Shown: positions 37,207 to 46,942, counted from the stretch's first letter. The stretch: 64,000 nt of DNA from GYS-P2D sp964414425 (GCA_964414425.1 CAYPWL010000017.1:1-64000), one strand, 5' to 3'. The notes: generated from the letters alone by a model not told the origin. Program-made: numbers and translations.

Positions 37207-40200
37207 TCAGTACGACAGAACGCCACCAATAGTGATCTGAGTATCCTCGTCACCCACATAATAACCAATTTTGAACCCAAATAAGTCAAGAGGTGTCAAA
37301 TAAATCCCGCCACCATAACTGGTATGCCAGTCGTTAATACCCTCACCCTCTAAGAATGATCGCCCATGATCAAATGATCCAAAGATCCCTAATCCAGTCC
37401 TAAGCCCACCTCTACCTTGCAATAACTTGATCCTCAAGTCGGTCGCATGATAGATTATACCGTCACCAGCAAATCTATTGGTTCTGAATCCTCTCAACCG
37501 AGATTGATTTGAGAGATAGTTGGCATGAAAGAACTCATAATCCCCAAAGGTGTAAGAACCTCCGATATTAGTAGCAAGAACTACCTTATGGGTTGGTGAG
37601 AAAGGCAAGTACGCTGCCAAATTAGAAGAAACCGTCAGGTTACTAAATTCTGAATTCCTCAAGCTTAGCTTATAATCTGCACCTGCATTAAATACATAAC
37701 CTCTTGTAGGCAGTACCGGATTATTAACTCTATCACTCGTATAATGCAATCCCAAGCCAGCATATGTTTTTGTTTCAAAATCAGTGCTCGTCCGACCCGC
37801 CTCATCTAAAAATATAAACCTGGGCTCGTCAGCAGAATCATCAAGTCTGTCATCTAAATTGTAGTATTCAAATGAAGGATTGATTCTGAGCGACTTGTTA
37901 TTACCAAAGGATTTTTCGAAATGAGGATTGAAATCAAAATGATTCCCTCTGACTATATGGAAGTTTCTGCTACCAGACTCTGGTACATCGGGAAATACTT
38001 CTTCATAGTTTATAAACTCGTTGCCTAAACCATAAAAGAACTGTGTGAATGTAGGTCCAGTTGCTTCTGCATCAAGTCTGAACCCCCAAGTCGGCCCAAA
38101 TGCACCAGGCCAGAACCCATTATATCTGGCTACTATTGCTGTGTTAGCTTGGAAGTAGGCCAGGGACAACTTATGATTGGACTTGAATGGATTCTTTCTG
38201 AAACCATTCTTCTGCCACCAGACATTATAGCTTAGACCCACCCCTTCATCAGTATAGAAGGTTAATAAGGGGAAGTGAAGCAATCTATCGAGTTTCCAGT
38301 CTTTCCTATCGAAGCTATTGATTCCTTTCTCATCTCTAAGTTTAGACTTTACGCCGTTACCTGTTAGTTGCATTCCATGAGGTCGATCATAAGCGATCAC
38401 TTTGATACTACTTGAGGCATTATTAACAACATCCTCGCCACTGCCACCTACTAAGCGCACAGCGATGGATGATTCCTCATCGCCATAGAAGTTAAATGTA
38501 TCTTGTTTTTTCAATCCAAAAAGTCTCAATTCCTGGCATGCCTCACCATCTATGAGCCGTGACCAAATGAGATGCTTCTGGCCATCTTCGAGGTGATAAG
38601 CCTTAACTGAGAGGTGATCATTTTTTTCTGCTGTAACATCAAATTCATTTGCACCATTTGTGCCTATAACCGTTACTTCCGTTGACAGAAATTCATAGAA
38701 TTCTTTTGCATACTTAGTCAGATCGTCTCTTCTCGTCTTTAATTTATGAATGATCTCCTCTCCGCTTTCATCATATATCTCCTTAGGCCATGCAGCAAGG
38801 GCTTCTGCTATGACCTCGTCAGTGATAGACCGTTGCAAAGTTTCTGCAGTTGTGATGAAATCCTCTTCTCCCAGTTGAGAGAGGAAATGTCTGTCAAAGT
38901 ATCTTGCATTATAAGCTAAACCGCTTATTCTATCTATTTCCTCTTCGAACTTTATCAGTTGCGGATTGAAAAATGGTCTACTTGCGAGATAATTAAAGAA
39001 TCCATCGTTTTTGAAAAAGGCCTGATCTCTATCTCGAGGTATAGCCCGATAGATATCAACTCCAGGTTGCGATTCATCTTTGTAGATGCCCCATCTCCAC
39101 TGATCGTCATGCCTATCCCAATCGCCTATAAGGAGATCAAATAGTCTTGCCCTCAACACATACTTTTGATCGACGACATGTTTGTGATTCTTACTCAACT
39201 TCTCTACAAGCTCAATCGTATTAATTGATTCAGAGGCTCCTCCATAATCTGCATGACCGTTCATATTGCCCCCTGGTCTCTCCTCGAATAGATATAGCTT
39301 CTCTGTGAAATCAGGATTATAATACCCCAATGATTTTTGTTTTGGTAACCACACCACCTTAGGGTTAGCATGATATATCTGAGCTGCATCCGCTAACTTC
39401 GGTATGGCAAGAGCGGCGTAAGGATGAGCCGCAGAGATCCCATCTTGCACAAGACTTTTTACGAAGGTTTGCCTTAAGGCAGGCGGTACGACTTTAGTCA
39501 CATCCTTGTCTATAGTACGGACTACCCACTGCATCCCATCTGGATTTTCTAATCGTAAGGATCTGGTTTGAAATCCACCTCCTTGCTGCACAGGTGTAAG
39601 ACCGCCTGCATATTCGTCCAGTAATAAGATAGGCGCTTCAATCTCAGTAGCCCACTCTGCTCTATACGTCTCCCCTAACCCAAATTTACTATGCGTATAT
39701 GTGTTGGACGCTACAGTTCGTACTGTCTCAGGATACTCGTCGGCATCCTTATATATCTCCTTATCCGAGAAATCTATAATCTCCTTTTTGTACAGTCTCT
39801 TCCGATAGATTGACTTGGCCTTACCAGGATTATCAGGGTCTGGCACATAAAACTCCAACCACAGTTCGAGATCTTTTGTATGAGTGATCTTAGAAAACCC
39901 TTTGCTCATGAACGCAAATTCTGCATCACCTCCTTTGCGCACAAAATCCGTAATAGCGCCGCTCCCTGAGACCACAAAATGATTATTGTCTTTCTCGTGA
40001 TATTGGAGGTTGTGGTCATGTCCCGATACATGGATGACACCCTCAAAGTTACTTAGTACCAGGTTCATTGCTGCTCTATATGCTTCGTACTGTGGATGCC
40101 CAAATCGTTGTTGTCCCCCGCCCAGCTTCTTGACACCTGTGATGAAACTCCCCAAAATTGGCAATGGTAATATATGGCTTGCAGCACCATAGTTGCCGCC

Positions 40201-40926
40201 AGTCCTACCATTTGAGTAGATTGGGTGATGAGCCGCTATAATCACATTCTTATTCTTATTTTTCGCCATGATCTCATTCAAATATGTCACCAACTCCAAC
40301 TCATCATCTATATCACATCCAGATCTCTTTCTTTGATCCGAATTATCCCCTAGTAGCACCCATTCGGAGTCCATTAATACAATGATTAGATCGTCAGTTA
40401 ACTCAACCAATTTTGGCTCCCCGCAGCCATTGGATGGAACAAAAACATTCTTATCATTCGTTTTTGATTGGACGTAATCTTCGACACGCATCAGCGAAGA
40501 ATTAGAATAATTTTCGCCATCATACCATTCGCTATTTCCAGGGATAAAATAGACTTTATCAGTATTATCCTTTAGTTTCTGAAGGCATGCTGTTATGGCA
40601 TTGTCAACTGCCACAAAATCGGGTGATTCAGTGTCAGGAAACCCATCATTAGTAAAATTATTCCCTAAAAACACAACTGACTGTGTTTTACTATTCGGTT
40701 TTAACTGAGACTTGATAAGATCTACAATATCGGAGTCTGTAACCTGGGAGTTGTCCGCGCCAATATCGCCGACTAAATATATTTCATAGTCAACATTCTC
40801 CTTCTGTAAGCGATTTTGAGCCAGACTCGATTTGCTACTTTCTTTGATATATACTTTCTTGGCAGCACATGCCGAAAGTAGAAATATGCTTGTTACTAAA
40901 ACGGTGATTTGAATGCGTCGTATCAT
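37207..40926 (-). CDS. Metallophosphoesterase fused to outer-membrane beta-barrel (surface antigen/BamA-like)
   Basis: A 1239-residue lipoprotein (signal ending LLSAC). Residues about 45-370 form a calcineurin-like metallophosphoesterase: IYLVGDIGADN, VVFLGNNFTNDG, YFIPGNSEWYDG, IIAAHHPIYSNG and HVSGHDHNLQYHE. The first motifs are DxG/GNN/GNSEW instead of DxH/GDN/GNHD, as in purple-acid-like members. Residues about 400-850 are an unassigned middle region. The C-terminal third ends as an Omp85-type barrel (NPVLPTRGYVFNAGADYK, LRGFRTNRFAGDG, GIYLTPLDLFGFKIGYYVG). The enzyme domain is therefore held at the outer membrane. First gene of a three-gene run with PAP2 and PycTM. Confidence 0.85.
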   Translation of the reverse strand: MIRRIQITVLVTSIFLLSACAAKKVYIKESSKSSLAQNRLQKENVDYEIYLVGDIGADNSQVTDSDIVDLIKSQLKPNSKTQSVVFLGNNFTNDGFPDTESPDFVAVDNAITACLQKLKDNTDKVYFIPGNSEWYDGENYSNSSLMRVEDYVQSKTNDKNVFVPSNGCGEPKLVELTDDLIIVLMDSEWVLLGDNSDQRKRSGCDIDDELELVTYLNEIMAKNKNKNVIIAAHHPIYSNGRTGGNYGAASHILPLPILGSFITGVKKLGGGQQRFGHPQYEAYRAAMNLVLSNFEGVIHVSGHDHNLQYHEKDNNHFVVSGSGAITDFVRKGGDAEFAFMSKGFSKITHTKDLELWLEFYVPDPDNPGKAKSIYRKRLYKKEIIDFSDKEIYKDADEYPETVRTVASNTYTHSKFGLGETYRAEWATEIEAPILLLDEYAGGLTPVQQGGGFQTRSLRLENPDGMQWVVRTIDKDVTKVVPPALRQTFVKSLVQDGISAAHPYAALAIPKLADAAQIYHANPKVVWLPKQKSLGYYNPDFTEKLYLFEERPGGNMNGHADYGGASESINTIELVEKLSKNHKHVVDQKYVLRARLFDLLIGDWDRHDDQWRWGIYKDESQPGVDIYRAIPRDRDQAFFKNDGFFNYLASRPFFNPQLIKFEEEIDRISGLAYNARYFDRHFLSQLGEEDFITTAETLQRSITDEVIAEALAAWPKEIYDESGEEIIHKLKTRRDDLTKYAKEFYEFLSTEVTVIGTNGANEFDVTAEKNDHLSVKAYHLEDGQKHLIWSRLIDGEACQELRLFGLKKQDTFNFYGDEESSIAVRLVGGSGEDVVNNASSSIKVIAYDRPHGMQLTGNGVKSKLRDEKGINSFDRKDWKLDRLLHFPLLTFYTDEGVGLSYNVWWQKNGFRKNPFKSNHKLSLAYFQANTAIVARYNGFWPGAFGPTWGFRLDAEATGPTFTQFFYGLGNEFINYEEVFPDVPESGSRNFHIVRGNHFDFNPHFEKSFGNNKSLRINPSFEYYNLDDRLDDSADEPRFIFLDEAGRTSTDFETKTYAGLGLHYTSDRVNNPVLPTRGYVFNAGADYKLSLRNSEFSNLTVSSNLAAYLPFSPTHKVVLATNIGGSYTFGDYEFFHANYLSNQSRLRGFRTNRFAGDGIIYHATDLRIKLLQGRGGLRTGLGIFGSFDHGRSFLEGEGINDWHTSYGGGIYLTPLDLFGFKIGYYVGDEDTQITIGGVLSY

Positions 40927-41273
40927 AATTATGTATCTTTTTAAAGATTAATGTATCAGTTTGATTCTCTGCCGTTCTACAAAGCTCTTAGTAGCAAATT
41001 TCTGCGCCTTGTTAACGCCCTTTAGCTCATTACTCCGACTTGGGCAATACTAACATGATTGCTCTCTATTCGTTTGTCGAAGCAATTAATCCAGAACACT
41101 CCTTATTCTATAAAGTGGCTACAGAGTAATACAATCAAACATGTCTGAGCGCCTCTCCACGGATGAGTAAAGTACCATGATACGCAAAGAATATTGGAAT
41201 GGATCAGATCTGCGATTAATACAATATGAATACTTGGAAGAATCCAATCAACATGATCACATCAACGGATCTC
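40927..41273. other. Intergenic region, nothing definite
   Basis: No convincing gene, RNA or terminator is seen. It must carry the promoter of the metallophosphoesterase operon (start 40926) and the 3' end of the ion/osmotic operon. A 24-codon plus-strand frame starting at about 41051 is too short to support. Confidence 0.4.
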
Positions 41274-41702
41274 TCACTCCTTATCCATACCATCCAATAC
41301 AACTCCAACCAGGGAGGCAGGAAAACCAATTAGGATGATTCTTTTAAAAGCGACAACAGGGTCGTCAATCGGTATTTTATTCAGGGCTAACAAAATGATA
41401 AATACGACAAAAAGTGTAATTAGATAATCTATGAAAATCCGTAGTACAAAGACAGATAATCTATTTTTTACATTACCAGAAAAGATTCCTTGATAGACAT
41501 ACATTCCTATGAACGACAAAGACAAGCCCAGAAGGAAAACAATATTCTTAATGGGTAACGAAATACTCAACTTCCAAGCCTCCTCTGAAAAAGCAACAGG
41601 TGCTACCAAGAGAGAAGATCCCACCACGATCTGTATTAAATCTTCTGAGTTGAATGAATGATTATTGGAGCCTGCACTCTCATTCCTATCAATTTTACTC
41701 AT
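41274..41702 (-). CDS. DUF2391-like integral membrane protein
   Basis: I choose the ATG at 41702 (MSKIDRNESAG), because an upstream start would run deep into the preceding gene. The product has 142 residues with about four transmembrane helices (segments near 28-48, 55-75, 88-110, 118-136). GSSLLVAPVAFSEEAWKLS resembles the first conserved block of DUF2391/TIGR02587 membrane proteins, whose function is unknown. It starts 1 bp after the stop of the DUF3124 lipoprotein gene and is the last gene of a four-gene run with MscS and TrkH, so a link with ion or osmotic balance is inferred. Confidence 0.6.
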   Translation of the reverse strand: MSKIDRNESAGSNNHSFNSEDLIQIVVGSSLLVAPVAFSEEAWKLSISLPIKNIVFLLGLSLSFIGMYVYQGIFSGNVKNRLSVFVLRIFIDYLITLFVVFIILLALNKIPIDDPVVAFKRIILIGFPASLVGVVLDGMDKE

Positions 41703-41703
41703 A

Positions 41704-42219
41704 CTATTGGATAGAGTAGCCATCCGTCGCAAAGGCAAAACCTTTATTGCCATTCTCGCCAATCATGACCGCTTGTATAAGTGGATTCACATTTTCATTG
41801 GAATATAGTTTAACTATAAAATTGGCTCCAGGACCTCCAGCGGTATCATTTTTTTCGATGACATAATTTACCGTGGCCATAGGTGTAAGAGCGATGGGTT
41901 GGTCGATATAGCTCCTGACTAATTGACCCTCGGTATTGAAATAATCAATTGTTGATACAAACAGCGAATCTGCTAAGCTGGTATTTCTAATACTTAGCGT
42001 GGCTGATAAAAGAGAATTTTGATCTAACTCATCAATATAAATATCTGAGTAGATCGGTACATATATGACATCTTCGAATACCTTATCACGTTTAGACAGG
42101 GCTCGATCCAATTCTAAAGACTTCAGTTCGTCCTCACCAGTCTGTGTAGCGTTAGGATCTGGGGTTTCACATCCTACGCTCAATATTAGTAGGATTATAA
42201 AGCAGGTAAGCATTTTCAT
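41704..42219 (-). CDS. DUF3124-like lipoprotein
   Basis: The ATG at 42219 gives a lipoprotein signal peptide (MLTCFIILLILSVGC); an ATG at 42243 would overlap trkH. The 171-residue protein contains VIYVPIYSDIYIDEL and LSATLSIRNTSLADSLFVS, then PMATVNYVIEKNDTAGGPG, the pattern of DUF3124, an envelope domain of unknown role. It lies between trkH (13 bp) and a DUF2391 gene (1 bp), a packing that suggests joint function at the envelope. Confidence 0.7.
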   Translation of the reverse strand: MKMLTCFIILLILSVGCETPDPNATQTGEDELKSLELDRALSKRDKVFEDVIYVPIYSDIYIDELDQNSLLSATLSIRNTSLADSLFVSTIDYFNTEGQLVRSYIDQPIALTPMATVNYVIEKNDTAGGPGANFIVKLYSNENVNPLIQAVMIGENGNKGFAFATDGYSIQ

Positions 42220-42232
42220 AATCTTTATCTTA

Positions 42233-43582
42233 CTATACAGCAATATCTTCGATTTTAGGCTTTTGTCTTATTAAAGGTGATTGACTTATCAGGGCGAATC
42301 CAAACGTCATAACTCCTAATCGTCCTATAAACATAAGCATAGATATGATTATCTTGTTGATCGGGCTCAACTCTCCGGTTATACCCGTTGAAAGCCCTAC
42401 AGTACTTAAGGCCGAGGCACACTCGAATAATAATGCCTCCAAGGAAAATCTGGCCCCATCCACTTGAACTACAATCCACGTCGCCAACAATAAAATGACC
42501 GAATAAAATATAGTCGAGGCTATAGCCAGATAGATCTTCTGGGCAGGAATCTCTCGTTTAAAAAAGGTGATATGTTTCTTTTTCTTCAGTATAGAATAAA
42601 GCAAGCCGATTAATGCGGTGATAGAGGTAGTCTTGATGCCGCCGCCTGTACCTGCTGGTGATGCCCCAATGATCATAATTATAATCATAATCAGTATGCC
42701 TCCCAATTTTAGATTTTCGATGGGATAATTGTTAAACCCTACGGTGGTATGAGCAGACACTAATTGAAAGAATGCCACATTAAATCCCTGCAGCCCCTCC
42801 GATACCAATAGACCATCTGAAACATACAGCAATAATGTGCCAACCAAAATATAGAACAGCGTACTGACTAATATAATCTTAGAGGTCAAGGTGACTTGTT
42901 TTCTCTTGCGAGTAAATTTCATCCAGAAATCCAAGAGCACTATGAACCCAACTGAACCAAGAATACTCAACACTAAGATCGTATTAGTGATTAATGGATG
43001 ATCATCAAATGAGGATATTGAATCTGAATAAAAACTAAAGCCTGCCGTACAGAAAGCAGAAACACTATGAAAAACAGCTGACCAGAATGGCTCATCAACT
43101 CCCGCTGTCTTAAATCCAAAATAGAGTGCAATTGTACCCATGATTTCGATGAAGACAGTAAAAGCTATTACACTATATAGAAAAGATAACAGGGGATAGC
43201 GCTCAGGAAGGTTAAATTCAAGTCTTAATAGCGATACAGACAGCTTAGGTAACCGTGGGCTGTCTCTTAACAATATAAAGCTGCTTACTGCCATATATCC
43301 CACGCCCCCAAGTTGTATAAACAGTAGAATAAACAACTCTCCAAACAAACTCATCGAAGATCCAAAATCTATCGGAGACAATCCCGTAGTACTCACGATC
43401 GATGTAGCTAAAAAAAGTTTGTCTATAAAGTCAATCTCAACGATCGTACTCACCGGCAACATCAATATGAATAGACAAATCAGGGTCAACAAAAAGTATC
43501 CTTGGATCAATAACCGCAAAGACGACTTAGGATTACCGTTGCCTCTCAACAAGAACCTCTTAACCCCTAATAGTCCATCCAT
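42233..43582 (-). CDS. TrkH/KtrB-type potassium uptake channel subunit
   Basis: A 449-residue membrane protein with four repeats of the M1-P-M2 type. The four selectivity-filter segments are visible as STTGLSP (about 62), CTAGFSF (about 185), TTVGFNN (about 292) and STVGLST (about 407), each keeping the key glycine. This family imports K+ (sometimes Na+-coupled) and needs a cytoplasmic RCK partner (TrkA/KtrA), which is not encoded nearby. It is 28 bp after the MscS gene and precedes two small envelope genes. Confidence 0.92.
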   Translation of the reverse strand: MDGLLGVKRFLLRGNGNPKSSLRLLIQGYFLLTLICLFILMLPVSTIVEIDFIDKLFLATSIVSTTGLSPIDFGSSMSLFGELFILLFIQLGGVGYMAVSSFILLRDSPRLPKLSVSLLRLEFNLPERYPLLSFLYSVIAFTVFIEIMGTIALYFGFKTAGVDEPFWSAVFHSVSAFCTAGFSFYSDSISSFDDHPLITNTILVLSILGSVGFIVLLDFWMKFTRKRKQVTLTSKIILVSTLFYILVGTLLLYVSDGLLVSEGLQGFNVAFFQLVSAHTTVGFNNYPIENLKLGGILIMIIIMIIGASPAGTGGGIKTTSITALIGLLYSILKKKKHITFFKREIPAQKIYLAIASTIFYSVILLLATWIVVQVDGARFSLEALLFECASALSTVGLSTGITGELSPINKIIISMLMFIGRLGVMTFGFALISQSPLIRQKPKIEDIAV

Positions 43583-43610
43583 ATCACATTAAATATTCTA
43601 TACTATAAAG

Positions 43611-44471
43611 CTATTCATTTTCCTGTACTGTAACTAATGTACGGGTTGGAAACGGAATAGAAATTCCATTTTGATCAAAAGCTTTCTTTAGTGCTTTGAT
43701 AGCAAGACTCTTCACTTGTATCGCCGTAAGATTCTTCTTTCCATCTTGCCAAAATCTGATGACAAAATCAATAGAACTTGCACCAAATTCTGTGTAATAA
43801 AACTCTACAGGTCGATTGTTTTTTGAAGGAAATAACTCCTCTATGGTATCCTTTGAGATCTGCTCTACTTTATCTAAGTCGGAATCGTAATCTACACCAC
43901 AACTGATCATTGTACGGATCTGCCTGGTTAATCCAAAGTTCTTAAATGGATTGTCTAAAATCATTTTGTTTGGGATGACCACTATATTGTTATCGGCCTC
44001 TCTGATTTTAGTATTACGTAAATCTATCTCGACCACCTCTCCTGAGTATCCATTAGAGTCTATATAATCTCCAACATTCAATTCATTTTTAATCGCTATG
44101 AATATCCCCGAAAAAGTATTGGACAAGGTTCCTTGGAGTGCAAGACTGATCGCCAAACCGGCAACACCTGCACCTGCTAATAATGACTTGAGTGTGCCAT
44201 CCAAGTTAAGTATGGCGAGTGCTAATAGTACACCAAGAATAATAATGATGATGGATACGATATTAGTGATCAGTCCACGTATAGATGCCTGCTTGATGAC
44301 CTTCTTTAGTAGACGATTTAGATATCCTTGTAGATGTTTAGATACCCAGTATGCAATACTGAATGTGATTAATGCCATTAAGAAATTTGGCAAACTCAAT
44401 ATCAATAGATCAACCCAGCTCGATAGTTTTTCTATAAGCTTACCAAAAGAGGTTTGTAGCTGCTCTTCCAT
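43611..44471 (-). CDS. Small-conductance mechanosensitive channel (MscS family)
   Basis: A 286-residue protein with three transmembrane helices. The pore helix TM3 is recognisable as the Gly/Ala-rich LLAGAGVAGLAISLALQGTL (about residues 88-107), followed by SNTFSGIFI and the MscS beta-domain (VGDYIDSNGYSGEVVEIDLR, then VVIPNKMILDNPFKNF). The C-terminal alpha/beta domain ends with GISIPFPTRTLV, the family end motif. The size equals that of Escherichia coli MscS. It releases solutes on hypo-osmotic shock. First gene of the run with TrkH, DUF3124 and DUF2391. An 85-nt folded element lies 76 bp upstream. Confidence 0.95.
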   Translation of the reverse strand: MEEQLQTSFGKLIEKLSSWVDLLILSLPNFLMALITFSIAYWVSKHLQGYLNRLLKKVIKQASIRGLITNIVSIIIIILGVLLALAILNLDGTLKSLLAGAGVAGLAISLALQGTLSNTFSGIFIAIKNELNVGDYIDSNGYSGEVVEIDLRNTKIREADNNIVVIPNKMILDNPFKNFGLTRQIRTMISCGVDYDSDLDKVEQISKDTIEELFPSKNNRPVEFYYTEFGASSIDFVIRFWQDGKKNLTAIQVKSLAIKALKKAFDQNGISIPFPTRTLVTVQENE

Positions 44472-44546
44472 TATTATTTACTTTTTTTTATTCTGAAATA
44501 CAATCATCTTGACTCGATCAGTTTGAGAGTGGATGATGTAGTTGTT

Positions 44547-44631
44547 ATAGATCGCCCATCAGCAAAGGTTTATCAATAAACCTGTGAGTGTCTCAAGTGC
44601 ATTGCTTGATATTTGCTGATGGTAGATCTAT
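44547..44631. ncRNA. Structured element, possible three-way-junction RNA between dps and mscS
   Basis: An outer stem of 7 bp (ATAGATC/GATCTAT), a 2x2 internal loop and an 11-bp perfect stem (CCATCAGCAAA at 44556-44566 with TTTGCTGATGG at 44612-44622) enclose two further hairpins: GGTTTA-TCAA-TAAACC (44567-44582) and TCAAG/CTTGA (44593-44609). It lies 5' to mscS and 3' to dps. It could be a leader RNA, a small RNA or a short inverted-repeat mobile element; no T tract follows. I know no matching family. Confidence 0.5.
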
Positions 44632-44761
44632 GTGTATCGGTGAGCGTGAGAACGTATGTAGCCCATACATTGTAAAGGAGCACCAATTTACGCTCTCTAA
44701 GACCCCTACGAAGCGATGATTGCACAGCTCATATGCCACTGACTATCATCCTATGCTATCA

Positions 44762-45259
44762 TCACATAGCAAGTTCTGCTTGGCTTACTCGCCTCTTTTC
44801 AGCCCAAGAATGGAGTAACCAAGCATTTTTTTCCATCTTGGAGAGCATACCGGAGATCACGTCCACCGTACCCTCATCCTCGACAGATGCTGCTTCCTTA
44901 ATTGATGCTCTCATTATTTTGATCAATTCGCCTTGGTTGTATAGGATGTGTCTTGCCATTTCGCCATCACGAAGTAGATCGCTGGACTCGTGGATCTCAG
45001 CCTTGTCTAAGTATGTCTGTAAGCTTGTATCGGGCTTATGACCTATAGTCAGTATGCGTTCAGCGATATCGTCGATTTGCTCTTTTGCTTCGTTGTAATA
45101 TTCTTCAAACAAACCATGCAAATCGAAGAAGCTTTTGCCCCGTACATGCCAGTGAAAATTCCTTAAATTCTGATAGTATATATTATAACTTGCCAATAGC
45201 CTATTGAGATGTCTTGAAACACCCGATAACTGCTTGGCATCAATGCCTAAGTAGTTCAT
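44762..45259 (-). CDS. dps: Dps-family ferritin-like protein
   Basis: A 165-residue mini-ferritin. YQNLRNFHWHVRGKSFFDLH (about residues 30-49) followed by FEEYYNEAKEQIDDIAERIL (about 51-70) is the Dps ferroxidase signature, with the His, Asp and Glu ligands shared between subunits of a dodecamer. Dps oxidises Fe2+ with peroxide and stores iron, protecting DNA; there is no long basic N-terminal tail, so DNA binding is uncertain. The gene appears monocistronic. Confidence 0.93.
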   Translation of the reverse strand: MNYLGIDAKQLSGVSRHLNRLLASYNIYYQNLRNFHWHVRGKSFFDLHGLFEEYYNEAKEQIDDIAERILTIGHKPDTSLQTYLDKAEIHESSDLLRDGEMARHILYNQGELIKIMRASIKEAASVEDEGTVDVISGMLSKMEKNAWLLHSWAEKRRVSQAELAM

Positions 45260-45982
45260 ATGTAAATTTAATTTTTAGTGAGAAAATAGATTAACTGGAT
45301 GACATTAGCCTCTCAACTAATGCATATGGCTTAGTTAACTATATAGGATGGATGTTTAAGAAAAATTTGTCTCACGGAAATATAACGTTTCAATTATTGA
45401 ATTAGTTTATTTTGAGTTATGATTAGTGTTGCAATAGTAGTTAGATGCTAATCGTCATCAACGAAAGGGTATCACCTGTACATAATTATATCGGTGATAT
45501 CATTAAGCTGTTTAGAGGCTTGATACCCGCAGCTGCTAACTGCTTAGCTGTGTACAATTTTCTACTTCTGATTAGGCGTCTTTTTTCTGTTGGCAGATGC
45601 CTAATTAGTAATGGTTTTAAATTTTTTATTTTCTTATAACTCATACTATTATAACGCAATCCAAGTCATTTTGTTTACATTATTGGCATATAATCTGTAA
45701 TTACGGTTGTATATATTGCATCATATGCTTATTCAAAACACAACCAATAAGCATACCGAATCGAGAAATATGATCTGTACTTATTGACAATTTTAAATTC
45801 ATAATTATATCATATAATCTCTTATATTTATTCATTTATATCAATACAATCGATTTATATTTTGCGATTATTTTTTCACCCAAATAAATCAAATTACGTA
45901 TAAGACATTTTACAGATCGCAATCTCGATTCTTCAGCACGATGCGTATAAATGTAACTGAGATATTACTCGACTGAAAAAAT
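45260..45982. other. Long A/T-rich intergenic region
   Basis: About 720 bp without a convincing gene. It holds the dps promoter region and a stem of about ten base pairs at about 45569-45604 (TTAGGCGTCT/AGATGCCTAA, one G-T pair), not followed directly by a T run. A 64-codon frame at 45445 is unsupported. The right part (45780-45980) is strongly A/T-rich. Confidence 0.4.
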
Positions 45983-46942
45983 CTACTTGATTATACCTAA
46001 GTGAAGGATCCTCCCTCCAGTCTGATTCACAGGGCTAACGCTCCTTCCAATGACTATCCCCTTCTCAGGTGCAACATACTCCTTGATTACATCACCAAAT
46101 ATATTGCGGACAGTTGCGATCAGGTCACCAGACTCCACTACCTGTGTCACTTTGGGATGCACCTCAATCAGTCCTCCAACCTCACTGTATATCCAATAAG
46201 ATCGCTTGCAGATCACGGTCGCATCTGAGACCTCCTCGACCTCAGAGTCGGTCATCTGTAATGAGCCTAATAAATTATGTATACCAGTAAGACCATCCCT
46301 GATCATACCCTTCTGAAACAGATTAGGATTACCAACCTCTAAGGTGATAGCGGGGATATCCAACTCACAAGCTGTACCACGAAGTGTACCATCGCTCGGC
46401 GGATTGTGCACTATGATCTGAGCATTTTGCAGCAGTGCCATTTTCCTGACGATGTTATTGCTCATATCTGCTCTGATATAGTATGAGTTGATTCGGCCAT
46501 TACTGGCTGTATGAAGATCAAGGAGATAATTAAAATGCTTGACAAGCTTATTGACCACCCTCCACGCATACACCTGACTCACCGTTCCATTTTCTTTGCC
46601 AGGCATGATATGATTGAGATCTACCCCATCGAGAAATCTCCTTTTCTTCCTGAGGTATGATGGTACGTTAACAATCGGTACTCCAATAATCGTCCCTCGT
46701 AACTGATCAACATCTATCTCCTTGAAGAGTCGCTGTATGACAGGGATACCATTGAGCTCGTTACCATGTACTGCTGCGGTTAATCCTAATACTGGCCCTT
46801 CGTTTATGCCTTTTGCAACTATCAACGGAACTCTTATATCTGTCCCCATGCCATCTTCGACAAGATTTAGAAAATACCTCGTAATAGCTCCGGCAGGAAT
46901 GGAGTTGAGAGCGAGCCTATCAATTGTCTTAGCGTCTATCAT
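45983..46942 (-). CDS. Succinylglutamate desuccinylase/aspartoacylase-like zinc amidohydrolase
   Basis: A 319-residue cytoplasmic protein of the AstE/AspA (M14-like) family. Zn ligands His and Glu lie in LTAAVHGNELNGIPVI (about residues 54-69), the third ligand in YLLDLHTASNGRINSYY (about 139), and the catalytic Glu in ITLEVGNPNLFQKG (about 202). The C-terminal beta domain ends with GRSVSPVNQTGGRILHLG. Members remove N-acyl groups from amino acids or cleave C-terminal amide bonds. Its start overlaps the end of a GshB-like ATP-grasp gene by 4 bp, and a second ATP-grasp gene lies upstream, so it probably hydrolyses or trims the product of those ligases. Substrate unknown. Confidence 0.85.
   Translation of the reverse strand: MIDAKTIDRLALNSIPAGAITRYFLNLVEDGMGTDIRVPLIVAKGINEGPVLGLTAAVHGNELNGIPVIQRLFKEIDVDQLRGTIIGVPIVNVPSYLRKKRRFLDGVDLNHIMPGKENGTVSQVYAWRVVNKLVKHFNYLLDLHTASNGRINSYYIRADMSNNIVRKMALLQNAQIIVHNPPSDGTLRGTACELDIPAITLEVGNPNLFQKGMIRDGLTGIHNLLGSLQMTDSEVEEVSDATVICKRSYWIYSEVGGLIEVHPKVTQVVESGDLIATVRNIFGDVIKEYVAPEKGIVIGRSVSPVNQTGGRILHLGIIK

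Noticed and set aside
45445..45639. 64-codon frame in the gap after dps
   Set aside because: Composition and lack of any context suggest a chance frame; it overlaps the inverted repeat at 45569-45604.
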